From: Ignelater luminosus
Lineage: Eukaryota; Arthropoda; Insecta; Coleoptera; Elateridae
Reading direction: 5' to 3'
Length of the DNA stretch: 64,000 bases
Assembly (NCBI GenBank): GCA_011009095.1
Contig: VTPC01000672.1
Coordinates: 1-64,000, forward strand
Of the stretch, positions 23,126 to 33,189 are shown one piece after another; the stretch's first letter is position 1; each line of letters begins with the position of its first letter. Position numbers and translations under genes: made by a program. The notes beneath the pieces are model-generated. The model saw nothing but the letters and a program-made list of their open reading frames with translations, made no database searches and had not been told where the DNA came from.

Positions 23126-24720
23126 ATCAAAAAACTGCATAGCTTATAGCCTAACGGTGTTCTTCACGATAATAATAGAAAGCACGATTAACAGTAAAGT
23201 TCAAAAATGTAAACATTTCATCAGTTGATTACTGATTAATTCTAAACAACTTGGATAATTTTGTAGTTTAAGGTAAAGGAATCTTTACATATCTGATTTT
23301 TCATTTTTGATCATATTGGAAAGGGTAAGGCACCAGCACAAGCAGTTGCTAACAATTCTAATAATACAAAAACCATTAAAAAGAGAAAACAGTCCGAGTA
23401 ATGCAGAGCTTTGCATATTTGATTTTAGATTTCTCAAATGGTCTGATGAATCTTTAGAAATAAAAATATAAAATATCATTTCTAGAGAGATTGTAAATTC
23501 CGAAACTTCAGTGAATCATATGACCAAACTAATTAGGTAGCTGGTGTTCTACTGAAAATAAACTAACAAAAAGAATTTCCTAACCTGAAGGTTGTGATTC
23601 TGACTCAGCATGATAATTTATTAACATAGAAAAACGACTGAGCAACAAGCCTTATGTTCTTGAATAGGAAAGTAAAACCATATACACCATATGAATACGA
23701 TATTTGGCATGCTAAAAGTTAATACTAATTGAAAGGTTGGAACAACTTCAGATTTAATACAAATGAGATCTGAGAAAATTTGGCAGATTTCAGATTTTAC
23801 TATTAGGGGAAATGATCTTAGTAATGAATAAATCACAAAAGATAAAAAAGACTTGAATATTTTATTAGTTTCTAAGTTTTAAAGAAAGAAACCCATTCTT
23901 TCTAAATTCTGCTTTGTCTATATATTTACTTTTTAAGAACGTATCAAGTAGCTTGCATTTCCATTGAAAGAGCTGCCTCTGGATGTATTGAGTTCTTTTT
24001 TCACGTGCAGAAAAGGTTATTCTGTTTGGAGATGTTGTTAGCAACAAGATAAATCATCTGTTATATTGAAAATCTGACTTGTACCCTTCAAGAGATTTAT
24101 TTCACTGGTTTGTTTCTTTCGAAATGTTTAGCACATGATTGATATAGTAATTTTCCGTGAAGATGTCAGACGTTTGTTTTTGCAAGTTCCTGATCTGACT
24201 GAAATCTGAAGTTGACCATCTCATTGATTAATTGCAAAATCAAATGATTTGATTTCTGTATTTGTACAACCGACCTTACTTAGCGTACTTATCTCTATTT
24301 TGGTTGTAAATTTTCAGGTAAGATTTAGGTTTGTTAAAACTTGTTTAGATGAGTTACTACGTCATCAGTCGGGGTCTTGTTTTTATATTAACCTTTTTTC
24401 TAAGTTTTGCTTAACGATTTGCTACTTACAATCTTGCATTAAATCTGTCAACCTGCATATTTGGTAATTGTTCTCTTTCTTTCTGCTTTTTGTCTCTTTC
24501 TTTTCTGCAAAGCCCCAGTTACTCAGTCTTGTTTTACTAAAGATTGTTATTTGGTTAACTCTACCTATCCTTATTGCGTAATGCAGTTGCTTAAGTTTTT
24601 CTTTGTTGGGCTTAGGACATCTATTAACTATTAACAGTTAATAAAATTAATGAGATCCAATTACAATTACGTACTTAGAACAAAAGAGAAGTCAAAACGG
24701 AAAACCATATCAATATCACC
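23126..24720. other. AT-rich DNA, nothing recognised
   Basis: ORFs of 60-72 codons occur on both strands with no motif. No internal repeats were seen. Confidence 0.5.
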
Positions 24721-24822
24721 ATGTCGTTGGCCAAATACCATGATCATCACGTGCCCAAGCCCTTAGACACCTACATAGGTTTGCTCGATAACCACACGTA
24801 CTATTGTATTTCCACCATATAG
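24721..24822 (+). CDS. candidate short ORF (33 codons), unrecognised
   Basis: ATG at 24721 sits in a good animal start context (ATCACCATGTC) and opens MSLAKYHDHHVPKPLDTYIG, stopping at TAG (24820-24822). Codon choice is noticeably richer in C-ending codons (GCC, CAC, CCC, ACC) than the surrounding AT-rich DNA, which suggests selection. I recognise no family. It lies about 315 bp upstream of the exon-like block at 25137-25196 on the same strand, but I see no strong donor joining them. It could equally be chance in a conserved non-coding element. Confidence 0.2.
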   Translation: MSLAKYHDHHVPKPLDTYIGLLDNHTYYCISTI

Positions 24823-25136
24823 GAACCGATTACCATGCTTAGTGTGCTTGTACGCCAAACTTATTACATTTAATTTTAATGCAATGATCAATTCATGAAG
24901 GAATAGCAAATAAACTATAGATGAAGTGATGCAATCTTTATTTCAGATTGTAAACAAGCAGATAATTAATAAAAAAAAAAGTTTGTTAGAATCTTCCATA
25001 AAAGAAAGTTTGAAGAATCTTCCTTTCTAAAATATAGACATAATAGCGAAGGTTAAAAAGACATTTCGTAGTTAATGTTTTTCTAGATTGTGTGCTTTTA
25101 ACGATATTTTCTCTAAAATAATTTTATTTTTTCCAG
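24823..25136. other. interval between short ORF and exon candidate
   Basis: This AT-rich stretch ends in a pyrimidine-rich tract leading to the candidate acceptor at 25135-25136. A TTAAC at about 25099 could act as a branch point. Confidence 0.3.
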
Positions 25137-25196
25137 GTGAGTTTCCACAACCAATCGTTGAGCTGTACCATCTATACTATATAAATCAATGCGTTG
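25137..25196 (+). CDS. candidate 60-bp internal exon
   Basis: A pyrimidine tract ending TTTTTTCCAG precedes the block. A consensus donor GTGAGT follows directly at 25197. One of the three frames is open across it, reading EFPQPIVELYHLYYINQCV with one partial codon at each side. A 60-bp exon of this kind is phase-symmetric. The protein piece is not recognised and no partner exon was identified, so a single good acceptor/donor pair is the whole case. Chance occurrence is possible in 64 kb. Confidence 0.25.
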
Positions 25197-28100
25197 GTGA
25201 GTTTAATACACCATAAATATATTTTATCATTTTTATCTCAAAAATTGGTTGTCTGACCCGATGATATACTAAATTTCTCTCTTCCCATAAATATTGATTT
25301 GTTCAAGTATATATAAAAGTAGAGTAATATACATAAGGTGTTATTATTCTTTTTTAGTTTGCATCTAAAATTACTCTTACCAAATAGAAAAAAGTACAGA
25401 AACTGTTATGCGTTATTCCAAAGAATTGGCCGGAATAAGTTCTCATCAAGATAGAAATTTAAAACACTTAAACAAATAGTGTTGTTCCTGCATTGCGGAA
25501 AATTTCTGGGATTTACTATGTGTGAGGGAATAGGTAGACATTTCTAGTTTTGTACAACCTCCGTGGCTATTTCAAAAGTTAAACTAAAAGCAAAGAATTT
25601 TATGTTCCCATGAGTGTATGTAACTGTACTCGTCGGTATTTTCACTACACGCGGGATATATAACTAAAGTTTGTTTTAGACGTACTTTCCGAGAAAACAA
25701 GTTTAATGTTGATTTAAATTTACTTTTAAAGTCTAAATCCCTTTTTGCATTTTGACAACAATAAAATTTTAACATTAAAACTTTTCGAAATGTTTACTTA
25801 TTTCTTGCCTTTGTTTTTTATTTTTTTCGCTTTAGCTTATAAGTTAGCGTTTCCTTAGATTTTAGCAAATTTATTTTTTTGCGGGCCAGATTGCAGAGTG
25901 ACTTTTTACCAGAATGATTTATTCGTATGTCTCGGGGCTTTCCTTTTTAAAAATGTTCATGTTTTTCAGAAAAAGTAAAGTTTTTTTTGTATAAAAATCA
26001 CGAGAGGTATATTGTAACGGTGGACCTATTCATATGTCAAGATTATTTTTAGTGTGCCATTATATTTACTGGGGGAAATGTCAGTGTGGTATTACAGAAT
26101 TGCAAACCGCAAAAACGCTAGTGAATAGAAACTAACAATCCGTGTCGACCTTGCGGAACAATGCCACATAAGCTTGTTTCCGTGTGTTTTGTACGTTATC
26201 GAAATATAAATCTTCTTGTAATTATTATGTCATTAGTGTTGGTTTTTGTGTTTCCTTTGGCAGCAATGTTTTCGCGTTATCCAATACCCCTTGCTGATAA
26301 AATTTATTTCGTGAAACTCGTGTACCAGGAAAAATGGAGTTTTTGCACACAACAAAAACCTAATAGGGAATGAAAGAGCAAACTTTACTCGCTATTCCAC
26401 TTGTCCTCTGCTTCTCTAACTGCTTTATCATCAGCCCTTGTGTCGCATTAAGTTCCGACGGAGAAGGAATTTTTCTTCCACCAGGAAATTTTTCATTGGA
26501 ACTGTAAAGGACATTTCTCTCTCTTATCATAACACTAAAGGCAATTTCCAAGTAAACCCACCTATACGAATTTATAGTGTTATACTGTTCCTATCTTTTA
26601 CCTTACATTTATATTCACCTTTAAGACAAAAGCTTGAAATTTTTTTCTGAAATTTCCTATATAAATTATATAAAGTTGACTGACTTTACAAAGAAAAGTT
26701 GGCTCTCTAATAATTTTTCCAGCAAAATAATGATGTTCCCAGTTTTCGTTAAACAAAAATGATGACTATATAATAACGAAGTCTAAAAATCTTAAAATAG
26801 AATAGAATATTAAATAACTTTATACATACCTTTTTATGAATTCTGCAACTATAATTTTCTTTGTAGCTTTTTTTATTCATTATTATAAGTAGCGAGAGCT
26901 GCTTTTACTTTATTTTATCAAAAACGAATTCAACGTCGTCGTCTCTGTACAAACTTTATCTAATTAATTGAAGTAACCTTAACGTCTACTGTTTTATTTT
27001 CAACATAGAAGCGTAATAACCTGTAATTTAATTACGCTATTATATGAAGAAAATTAGTTATATTTCAGTGACAACAGGTACGATTAAGGCCGTGATGTAA
27101 GCGCTATTTTACATAATTAATAAGGTCGAGACTTCAGCAAAAATTAAATCAATTTGTCAAATTGTGACATTGATATGTTCTACGTTGGCTGGCTCTCTTT
27201 GTAGTCGGCACGCAAAATTTGAATTTAACTTTTCATCATCATCTTTAGCGCACCCTCATTATTACAAATTAGAACGTGGAATTGCAACGATTTTTACTGG
27301 TTCCTCCGTTTGAAATCACTTTCGCAGATTACAACTTTCTGCTTACAACTCAGGAACTTGTAATTAATATTATTCCGTTGTTAAACGCGAACATTCAAAT
27401 ACCTCATAAGGATTTTTTCTTATTTTAATGAATGTGCATTTATACAATTAACCAGCGTGTTTGCAAAATTGCAATTGCAAACGTTCTGATAAAAAATGTC
27501 TGTTTGTTTGAACTTTGAAATGTTACTATTGTCCATGAAAGTAATAAACTGTGATAATCCGTTACTAAAGCTACGTAATATACGGGGTACGCCATGACTG
27601 AATGCTAATTATTAAGATGCTGATTGTAATTTCCACAGTAACAAGATCTAATTCTGCTTAATACTTACATAAGTAGACTTTAATTAAGTCTTGCTTCTTA
27701 TGAATTGTGTCGTCTCTCTTGGTTGACATCTATTGCTCTTTATTAAAGCTTCCAATAATAGCTTTAAATGTCAAATCTATCAAAGCTTAATTAGAGTTTA
27801 CTTGTAGCAGTTTATAAACTACCGTAATGTCAACTTATATAACTTTTAGTAATAAACTTTCGAAGATTTTGAACTCGCTGTTTCGAGTTGTAGCTTTTCG
27901 TTTCAAGGATTACACAACGTCACAATTCAAATGATCACGAAATATTTTTTTTATTATCTCATAGGTTTTTTTTCTTTCTCACATTGAGTTTACGAACTGC
28001 GGCTTTGAGCAGGTAACGAATTGATGGTTTTTATAAGACTTCGTATGGTTGTTTATGTGTTTACTGGTACTTTCCGTCTTTTTTCGAGACTAGTTGTGTT

Positions 28101-28378
28101 GCAGAAACGTACTGTTTCTCGTTCAACTTAATTCCACTGTAACCATACCTACATTTTATTGTACCAAAAACTGGAAAATTACGTCACAATACAAAATGCT
28201 TGTATGCAATAATAACTTTAAGCACGAACGTAAGAACTTTAAATATCTACAGAGAATGACTTTTTCTCACTTCCATAGTTTAGTTTAGTATTTATTGAAT
28301 AGAATGAAATTCGAAGGAGTTATAGACACTAAATAGGCCAGACGAGTAAGTTCAAACTAAACTAATTTCAAAATGTTT
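25197..28378. other. AT-rich DNA, possible conserved non-coding sequence
   Basis: No protein was recognised; the ORFs 26161-26373 and 26438-26650 (70 codons each) have no motif. The part 26930-27480 is more balanced and contains repeated TAATTA-type words (near 26960, 27115 and 27365). This resembles conserved regulatory DNA, but without comparison it cannot be called. Confidence 0.35.
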
Positions 28379-29000
28379 TGAAAACCTAGGATGCTTTGAA
28401 CCAGGATACCTCCAACTTGTTTTTCTTTGCAGTGGAAGTGTTTCCGTGTTTCTCCGTCATTATCTTCCTCCCAGTGGGCCTCCTACCTTGACAGCATCTA
28501 GAGGGTATTCGGTCGCAGGTCACCCACTTTCCTTACAGTTTAGAATAGTCGTTCTCTCTATGTTTGGAATTTTCCGGCATTCGGGTACACATTCCTTCCT
28601 GTCGGACTAGGACTAGACTATTACTGATAAGTTTTATACTGTCTCCGCTTTCCTAGGGTTTCTCTTACCAAACACTTATTTGAACGCGTTGTTACTATTA
28701 ACCATGTTACTACCCATAACGTCATACATCAAGCAATTTACCGTATTTGACAAGTGTTGCCATTACCCCGCCCTCCATTGCTAGCTACCGGCTGACTCCC
28801 ATCACGACGGCGACAACTGCAACAGACACCATTGCCTTCTATTGCAACTAATATATTATTATGACTAAAGTGATAGTAATCACGCTAGTCTATCGGTCTC
28901 GACGTTCCAATTGTTAACACACATCTAACTGAAGAGGAACGCAGCTCCTAGAACGACCCCCGCCCACTCGCCCTGGGAGGGACGAGAATGATCTTCTAAG
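28379..29000. other. GC-richer block of unclear origin
   Basis: The base composition is clearly different from the neighbourhood. On the plus strand one frame stays open from about 28434 to 28610 (GSVSVFLRHYLPPSGPP onward). On the minus strand a stretch near 28470-28520 reads QGRRPTGRKIM, loosely like the GRPxxRW tail of non-LTR reverse transcriptases. Neither reading is strong. It may be a decayed retrotransposon tail or a fragment from another genomic compartment. Confidence 0.3.
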
Positions 29001-29953
29001 AGAAGTTTCTCAAAGAGTTTTTTCCTTTCCATTTTGCAAGTGAAACAGGGTACTAGTTCTAATATTTGCATATGCTTATTTCAGTATTGGTTATGTCCTG
29101 ATAGGAGTCTAACTACATTCCGAATATCTAATCAAGCTTTGTCTGAATTAAAATTTTAGATTGCCTCATTCTTCTCTTGCCTGCAATTGGCAATTAGCAA
29201 TGAGCTGTCGCGCAGGTAAAGTAATTTGTTGAGGCTGGAAGAAAAAACCTAGTCCCAATTTTACCTGAGCATCGACATTTTTGTTTTTTAAATTCCACTT
29301 TGTACAATACAGAACAAGTCTCAACTGACTGGCACATTTCACTAGCAATCTTGTTAACGATTTGAAATGTCAGGTGGACTCCATGAAAGCTCATCACACT
29401 CTTTTCGCGTATACTTGTCAAATAATGAAGTTTATGTCTTTTTTCTCTTGGTCTTGTTTAATCTTAGATTCATTTACTTGTTGGTCTGTCATATAACATT
29501 CCTTTGATGCTACGTCTGGGTCACTGTAGTATTCAAAGATGGTGAAACCAGCAATTACAGTTTTATTTCTCTGGTGATTTTGTTTTTGTTAACTGTGTGG
29601 ATGATATCAAATGTTCCAAGGAGAGAGTATATGGTGCACTCATGCTTCATATTATAGACTCGCTGGTTTTTCAAATAGTTTAGCTGAACATTGTCCTGTT
29701 GTACAGATAATTACACTGAAGAATGGAACTTTTTGGGTAGATTCAATTCAAGATCTTGCGGCTGAACATAAATTTAATCTAATAATATCTAAGCATCAGT
29801 CATACTGTCTTTTCTAGCTCTGAAGATTTCTCTTTCGTCAAGATTTGCATATCATAAGTTGATGTTGTATGAAACAGCCTAGTATGGCCCAAGGATTCTA
29901 AACACTCATTATGGGTTGCCATAGCCACTGCCTAATCAGAACATTATTATATA
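29001..29953. other. AT-rich DNA with unassigned ORFs
   Basis: The minus ORF 29194-29421 (75 codons) and the plus ORF 29611-29817 (68 codons, with PVVQIITLKNGTFWVDSIQD) look protein-like in composition, but I could not place them. They may be transposon debris. Confidence 0.35.
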
Positions 29954-30363
29954 CAGGGTGTCCCGTAAATGTCAATAAAGCTTCAAGTAAACATCTTCTT
30001 CTATGAGGGCTAATTGTAAATCTAATTGTACAAGTGGTCAGAAGTTAACATCTTTAACACTAAATATACAGTCTTGAGTGTACTAATAAATCCGATGAAA
30101 TTAGTTGCAAGCAATTCTTTCAAGTTTTGACAATTTTATGGTCCATTATCATTGGAATAAAATTGATAAATCCTTGATTTCTTGCGATACGTTGGTTCCT
30201 GTATTCGAATAATTCTATATTTACCGGCAGCTTTGCCAAGTTGAAATCTCTTTTTTCGTTTTGTGTGACAAATCTAAGTACATTGGAATATTCGTGTTTT
30301 CAATTTTGGCATCTTAAGATGCTGAGGAACCTAAAGCTTTATTGGCATTTACGGGACACCCTG
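29954..30363. mobile_element. 410-bp MITE with TA duplication
   Basis: The termini CAGGGTGTCCCGTAAATG and their complement are followed by CAATAAAGCTT on both sides, making inverted repeats of about 31 bp with one mismatch. TA flanks both ends (29952-29953 and 30364-30365). The 61-codon ORF at 30241 is accidental. It is a Tc1/mariner-type non-autonomous element. It inserted about 200 bp from the integrase-type transposon. Confidence 0.85.
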
Positions 30364-30572
30364 TATAAGAGAAGATCAACTGGGATCAATTTTTATTGTA
30401 ATAAAAAGATCTGTTATCATTACTAGGAGTGGATTGTTGTGACTATGTGACTAAAGTTACAAGTCTTTTTTCGTGCGCCGCCGTACTAATCTTAATTCTA
30501 TTCTGGGTTTTCTGGAGTGTACTTAACTATCTACACTTGTATGTACATGTTTGCTTGACGACATCTTATATA

Positions 30573-30740
30573 TGTTACCGGCCAAACCCGATTTCAGGAC
30601 AAACTAGTTTTGCCTAGGCTAAACTAGTTCGACCTAGCCCCAGTAGGAAAAATTAGTTTAGGCTAGGCCAAACTAGTTCATCCTAATATAAGTACGTACA
30701 CACCCAGGATAAACTGGTATGGCCTTGTCTAAACATTTTA
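30573..30740 (+). repeat. left terminal inverted repeat, built of CTAAACTAGTT units
   Basis: It starts TGTTACCGGCCAAACCCGAT. About four iterations of a roughly 20-bp palindromic unit, (C/T)(A/T)AACTAGTT(C/T)G(A/G)CCTAG, occur in alternating orientation. It pairs with 33022-33189. Confidence 0.9.
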
Positions 30741-30802
30741 GAATACCTGGAAAGGCAAAATAAATTGGTATTTTATTAAATTTTAATTATTATTGGTAAA
30801 AT

Positions 30803-31115
30803 AAGATACTCCGTAATTGGAAAATAATCTTATTTATTAAAATATAATAATTTGTCGTTAAAACTAATGGTACTAACAATTATGGTACCTAATACAAACA
30901 ATCACAGTATCGATTATTATTATTTCACTTCGAGCTGTCAAAATCTTAATGTACTAATTGGAATCAAGTAAACTGAACAAAAAATACTCCGTAATTGGAA
31001 AAATAATCATACTTATTAAAATTATTAAGATTTGTCGTTAAAACTAATAGATAATTGGTAATACAAACAATCATAGAATCGATTATTATAACTACACTTC
31101 GAGTTGTCAAAAATT
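30803..31115. repeat. two tandem copies of a ~178-bp unit in the 3' non-coding part of the transposon
   Basis: Copy 1 starts near 30806 and copy 2 near 30984, each with ATACTCCGTAATTGGAAAA. Both continue through TTGTCGTTAAAACTAAT, ATACAAACAATCA and CACTTCGAG(C/T)TGTCAAAA. They lie between the left terminal repeat and the end of the transposase gene. The second copy abuts the stop codon region. Confidence 0.8.
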
Positions 31116-31128
31116 GTATGTACCTCAA

Positions 31129-32799
31129 TTATTTATTTTTACACGGTGTACTTTGGTGGCACTTAGAATTGCAAAGTATCATTGCTTTCTTGCATTTGCA
31201 TCTGTTCGTGGAACAGTTTTTGTTGCAACTGCATCTCACAAAACCTTGGCCTGATCCAACTGAATGTCTCGTAGCTGCAGTCCTTAATGATATTTCAGAG
31301 CCTTGGTTCACATCTGCAACTTCTAAAAAAGCTTGATTGCAAACGTCGAATTCTGATCTGAAAGAAAATATATTACTTTAGAATATGAATGCTCCAAAAA
31401 GAAAGATAAATAATTTAATAAGAAAAAACAAAACCTGCAGTATAGTTTCTCAAGTACACCATGTTTGGTGCCAACTTTGTAAAAACCTTCGTCATTTGTC
31501 TGAAGAATAACTCCAATGATGTTTCTCAGATCACCTTTGCCTTTGTCAACATCTGGAATCGGTATAGTCACATTATCTCCAATGTTGGCAGGTGGATGAG
31601 ACTTGTCAGAAGTAGCTTTCATTTTCTTTGCTTGTTTAACAAGATTTTCTGCTGCAGTTTCTGAATTTCATTTTCAGATGAACAAACTTCGTCTTGGTTA
31701 CTTACTTCTTCAACGTTATCATCACTGTCTTCTGTCAGATTAACATTGCAATCTTCTTCGATTACCTTTTTCAAGTCTTCTTCATCCTGAATATCTTTTA
31801 TGATTTCTTCCGGCAAAGAGGAAGTCGAAAGTCCCACTCTGGGTTCTATTCCAAATAATGCTTTGTAAGGCGATTGTTTTATCCCTGAATGGTAGGCACG
31901 GTTTTTCATGAATTGGACATATCTCAAGCCTTCTGACCATTTCGTTGAAACGTTGTCCTTCATCCAAGAACCTATCATATTCTCAATATCTTGATTTGCA
32001 CGTTCAACGGATCCCTGACTTTGACTGTGCCTGGGTTTTCCGTGCACAATTTTGAGTTCTGGCCAAAGACTAGCTAGCTCACTTATGACATTATTGACAA
32101 ATTCCCTACCGTTGTCAGATTGTAGAATGCACGGCGCTCCTACAGTTAGGAATATATCATTCAACTGGTAGGCTACCTCTGTCGCTCTCTTAGATTGTAA
32201 TGCGCGTAGCAAAACAAATTTCGTTAGATGGTCTTGGTAAACCATAATAAATTTAAAATTTCCATCTCGTTGTGTCTGAAAATCGATCAGATACACTTGG
32301 CACCTACTATTCATTTCTGAATGTAGAATAGGCTTAGAAACTAATCCCCTTTTCTTCTTTGTTTTCTTTCGATGACAGACACTACACATAGATAAATAGA
32401 GGTTTATCATTTCTTTTGTAATATTGGCATATTTTTTTGATGTCTCGGCTAACATTCTGTCACGGCCACCGTGGCCGACAGCCACATGAGCTGCGTCAAT
32501 AACATCATAAAGTTCATCGGATGAAAGATAATATTTTATATTACCTTCAGTTCGCGCAATCAGTTTTTTCACATCCCCGATTTTTAGCACAGCAAATCGT
32601 TTCAATCTTTTTTGTTGTAATGGTGTTTTCTTTTCACATTTTTCTGCATCTTCAACTTGTCAACGAGTTTCAAATATTGGTCTGATGATAACACATTATA
32701 ATGAGACGACTTTTTATTTTCACTTTGTAAAACTTCCGTCAAAAACTTTTCCCTCCATTGTTTTTGATCTGCTTGTCGACTTGAAGTAGGTTCATCCAT
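31129..32799 (-). pseudogene. KRBA2/SCAND3-like integrase transposase, one intron, two frameshifts
   Basis: The protein would cut and insert the surrounding transposon. Translation probably starts at ATG 32799 (MDEPTSSRQADQKQW); the ORF upstream to 32823 adds only eight residues. Near 32650 a one-base loss shifts the frame from LVDKLK to a frame reading EKKTPLQQKRLKRFAVL. The main ORF (to 31619) has an HHCC zinc-binding region (H40, H47 or nearby, C74, C77, counted from 32605). The DDE core follows: D108 in YLIDFQT, D164 in LQSDNGREF and E201 in GSVERANQD. A second shift near 31650 leads to ENLVKQAKKMKATSDKSHPP and an IPIPDVDKGKGD segment typical of the family. After a 77-bp intron the protein ends in a Cys-rich tail (CSCNKNCSTNRCKCKK, then CNSKCHQ) with stop at 31129-31131. 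All domains are present in normal order, so the copy decayed only recently. Confidence 0.9.
31358..31434 (-). other. intron (77 bp) in the integrase transposase gene
   Basis: On the minus strand the donor is CTGCAG|GTTTTG (exon ends at 31435) and the acceptor is TTTCTTTCAG|ATCAGAATTC (exon resumes at 31357). Joining keeps the frame and gives KLYCRSEFDVCNQAF, linking the IPIPDVDKGKGD domain to the Cys-rich tail. Without splicing the frame continues into a low-complexity stretch that has no family match. Confidence 0.75.
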
Positions 32800-32919
32800 A
32801 GTGAAAAAGAAGTAAACTTGCAATGTACTTTAAGACTTAAACCTTTATTTTTAAACGGCAGCCACTAAACTAATCATAAAAATCACTAAATACGTTACGG
32901 ACGGCTGGCACTGAGTGTT

Positions 32920-32990
32920 TAAAGCGACGTACGGGCGAGCGAAAAGCGGCGCCGGGCGAAACTGGGGAATTCCCGCATGTACAAGTCCTG
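32920..32990 (-). promoter_or_regulatory. GC-rich block upstream of the integrase transposase, possible promoter
   Basis: About 70 bp between the start codon and the right terminal repeat is strongly GC- and CpG-rich (it includes AGCGGCGCCGGGCGAAACTG) inside very AT-rich DNA. Its place just upstream of the transposase start suggests a promoter role. No TATA box or start site could be fixed. Confidence 0.35.
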
Positions 32991-33021
32991 ACATGTTCGC
33001 TCAATTACTTTCGACTTAACA

Positions 33022-33189
33022 AAATTAGTTTAGACTAGGCCAAACTAGTTTATCCTGGGTATGTGCGTACTTATATTAGGATGAACTAGTTTGGCCTAGC
33101 CTAAACTAATTTTTCCTACTGGGGCTAGGTCGAACTAGTTTAGCCTAGGCAAAACTAGTTTGTCCTGAAATCGGGTTTGGCCGGTAACA
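33022..33189 (-). repeat. right terminal inverted repeat
   Basis: This is the inverted copy of 30573-30740, ending CCGGTAACA on the plus strand. Only a few substitutions are seen in the outer 130 bp (for example GTACACACCC against GCACATACCC); the inner end is more diverged. Confidence 0.9.

Larger units (their letters stand above)
30573..33189 (-). mobile_element. complete integrase-type cut-and-paste transposon (about 2.6 kb; Ginger/IS3EU/KRBA2-like)
   Basis: The two ends are inverted repeats of about 168 bp beginning TGTTACCGGCCAAACCC. TATATA lies immediately outside on both sides (30567-30572 and 33190-33195), a possible 6-bp duplication in TA-rich DNA. One minus-strand gene inside encodes a retroviral-type DDE integrase, with no reverse transcriptase, protease or gag, and there are no LTRs. 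This combination fits cut-and-paste elements such as Ginger or IS3EU. The TGTNR-like terminus and integrase are known for Ginger, and the 6-bp duplication fits IS3EU as I recall it, so the superfamily is left open. The repeats are nearly identical over their outer 130 bp, so the insertion looks fairly young. Confidence 0.85.

Noticed and set aside
31461..31664. 67-codon plus ORF over the integrase gene
   Set aside because: It is the antisense shadow of the IPIPDVDKGKGD region of the transposase.
30578..33184. CCGG target duplication, as in Ginger1, for the integrase element
   Set aside because: The inverted repeat continues outward past CCGG through TGTTA, so CCGG lies inside the ends.
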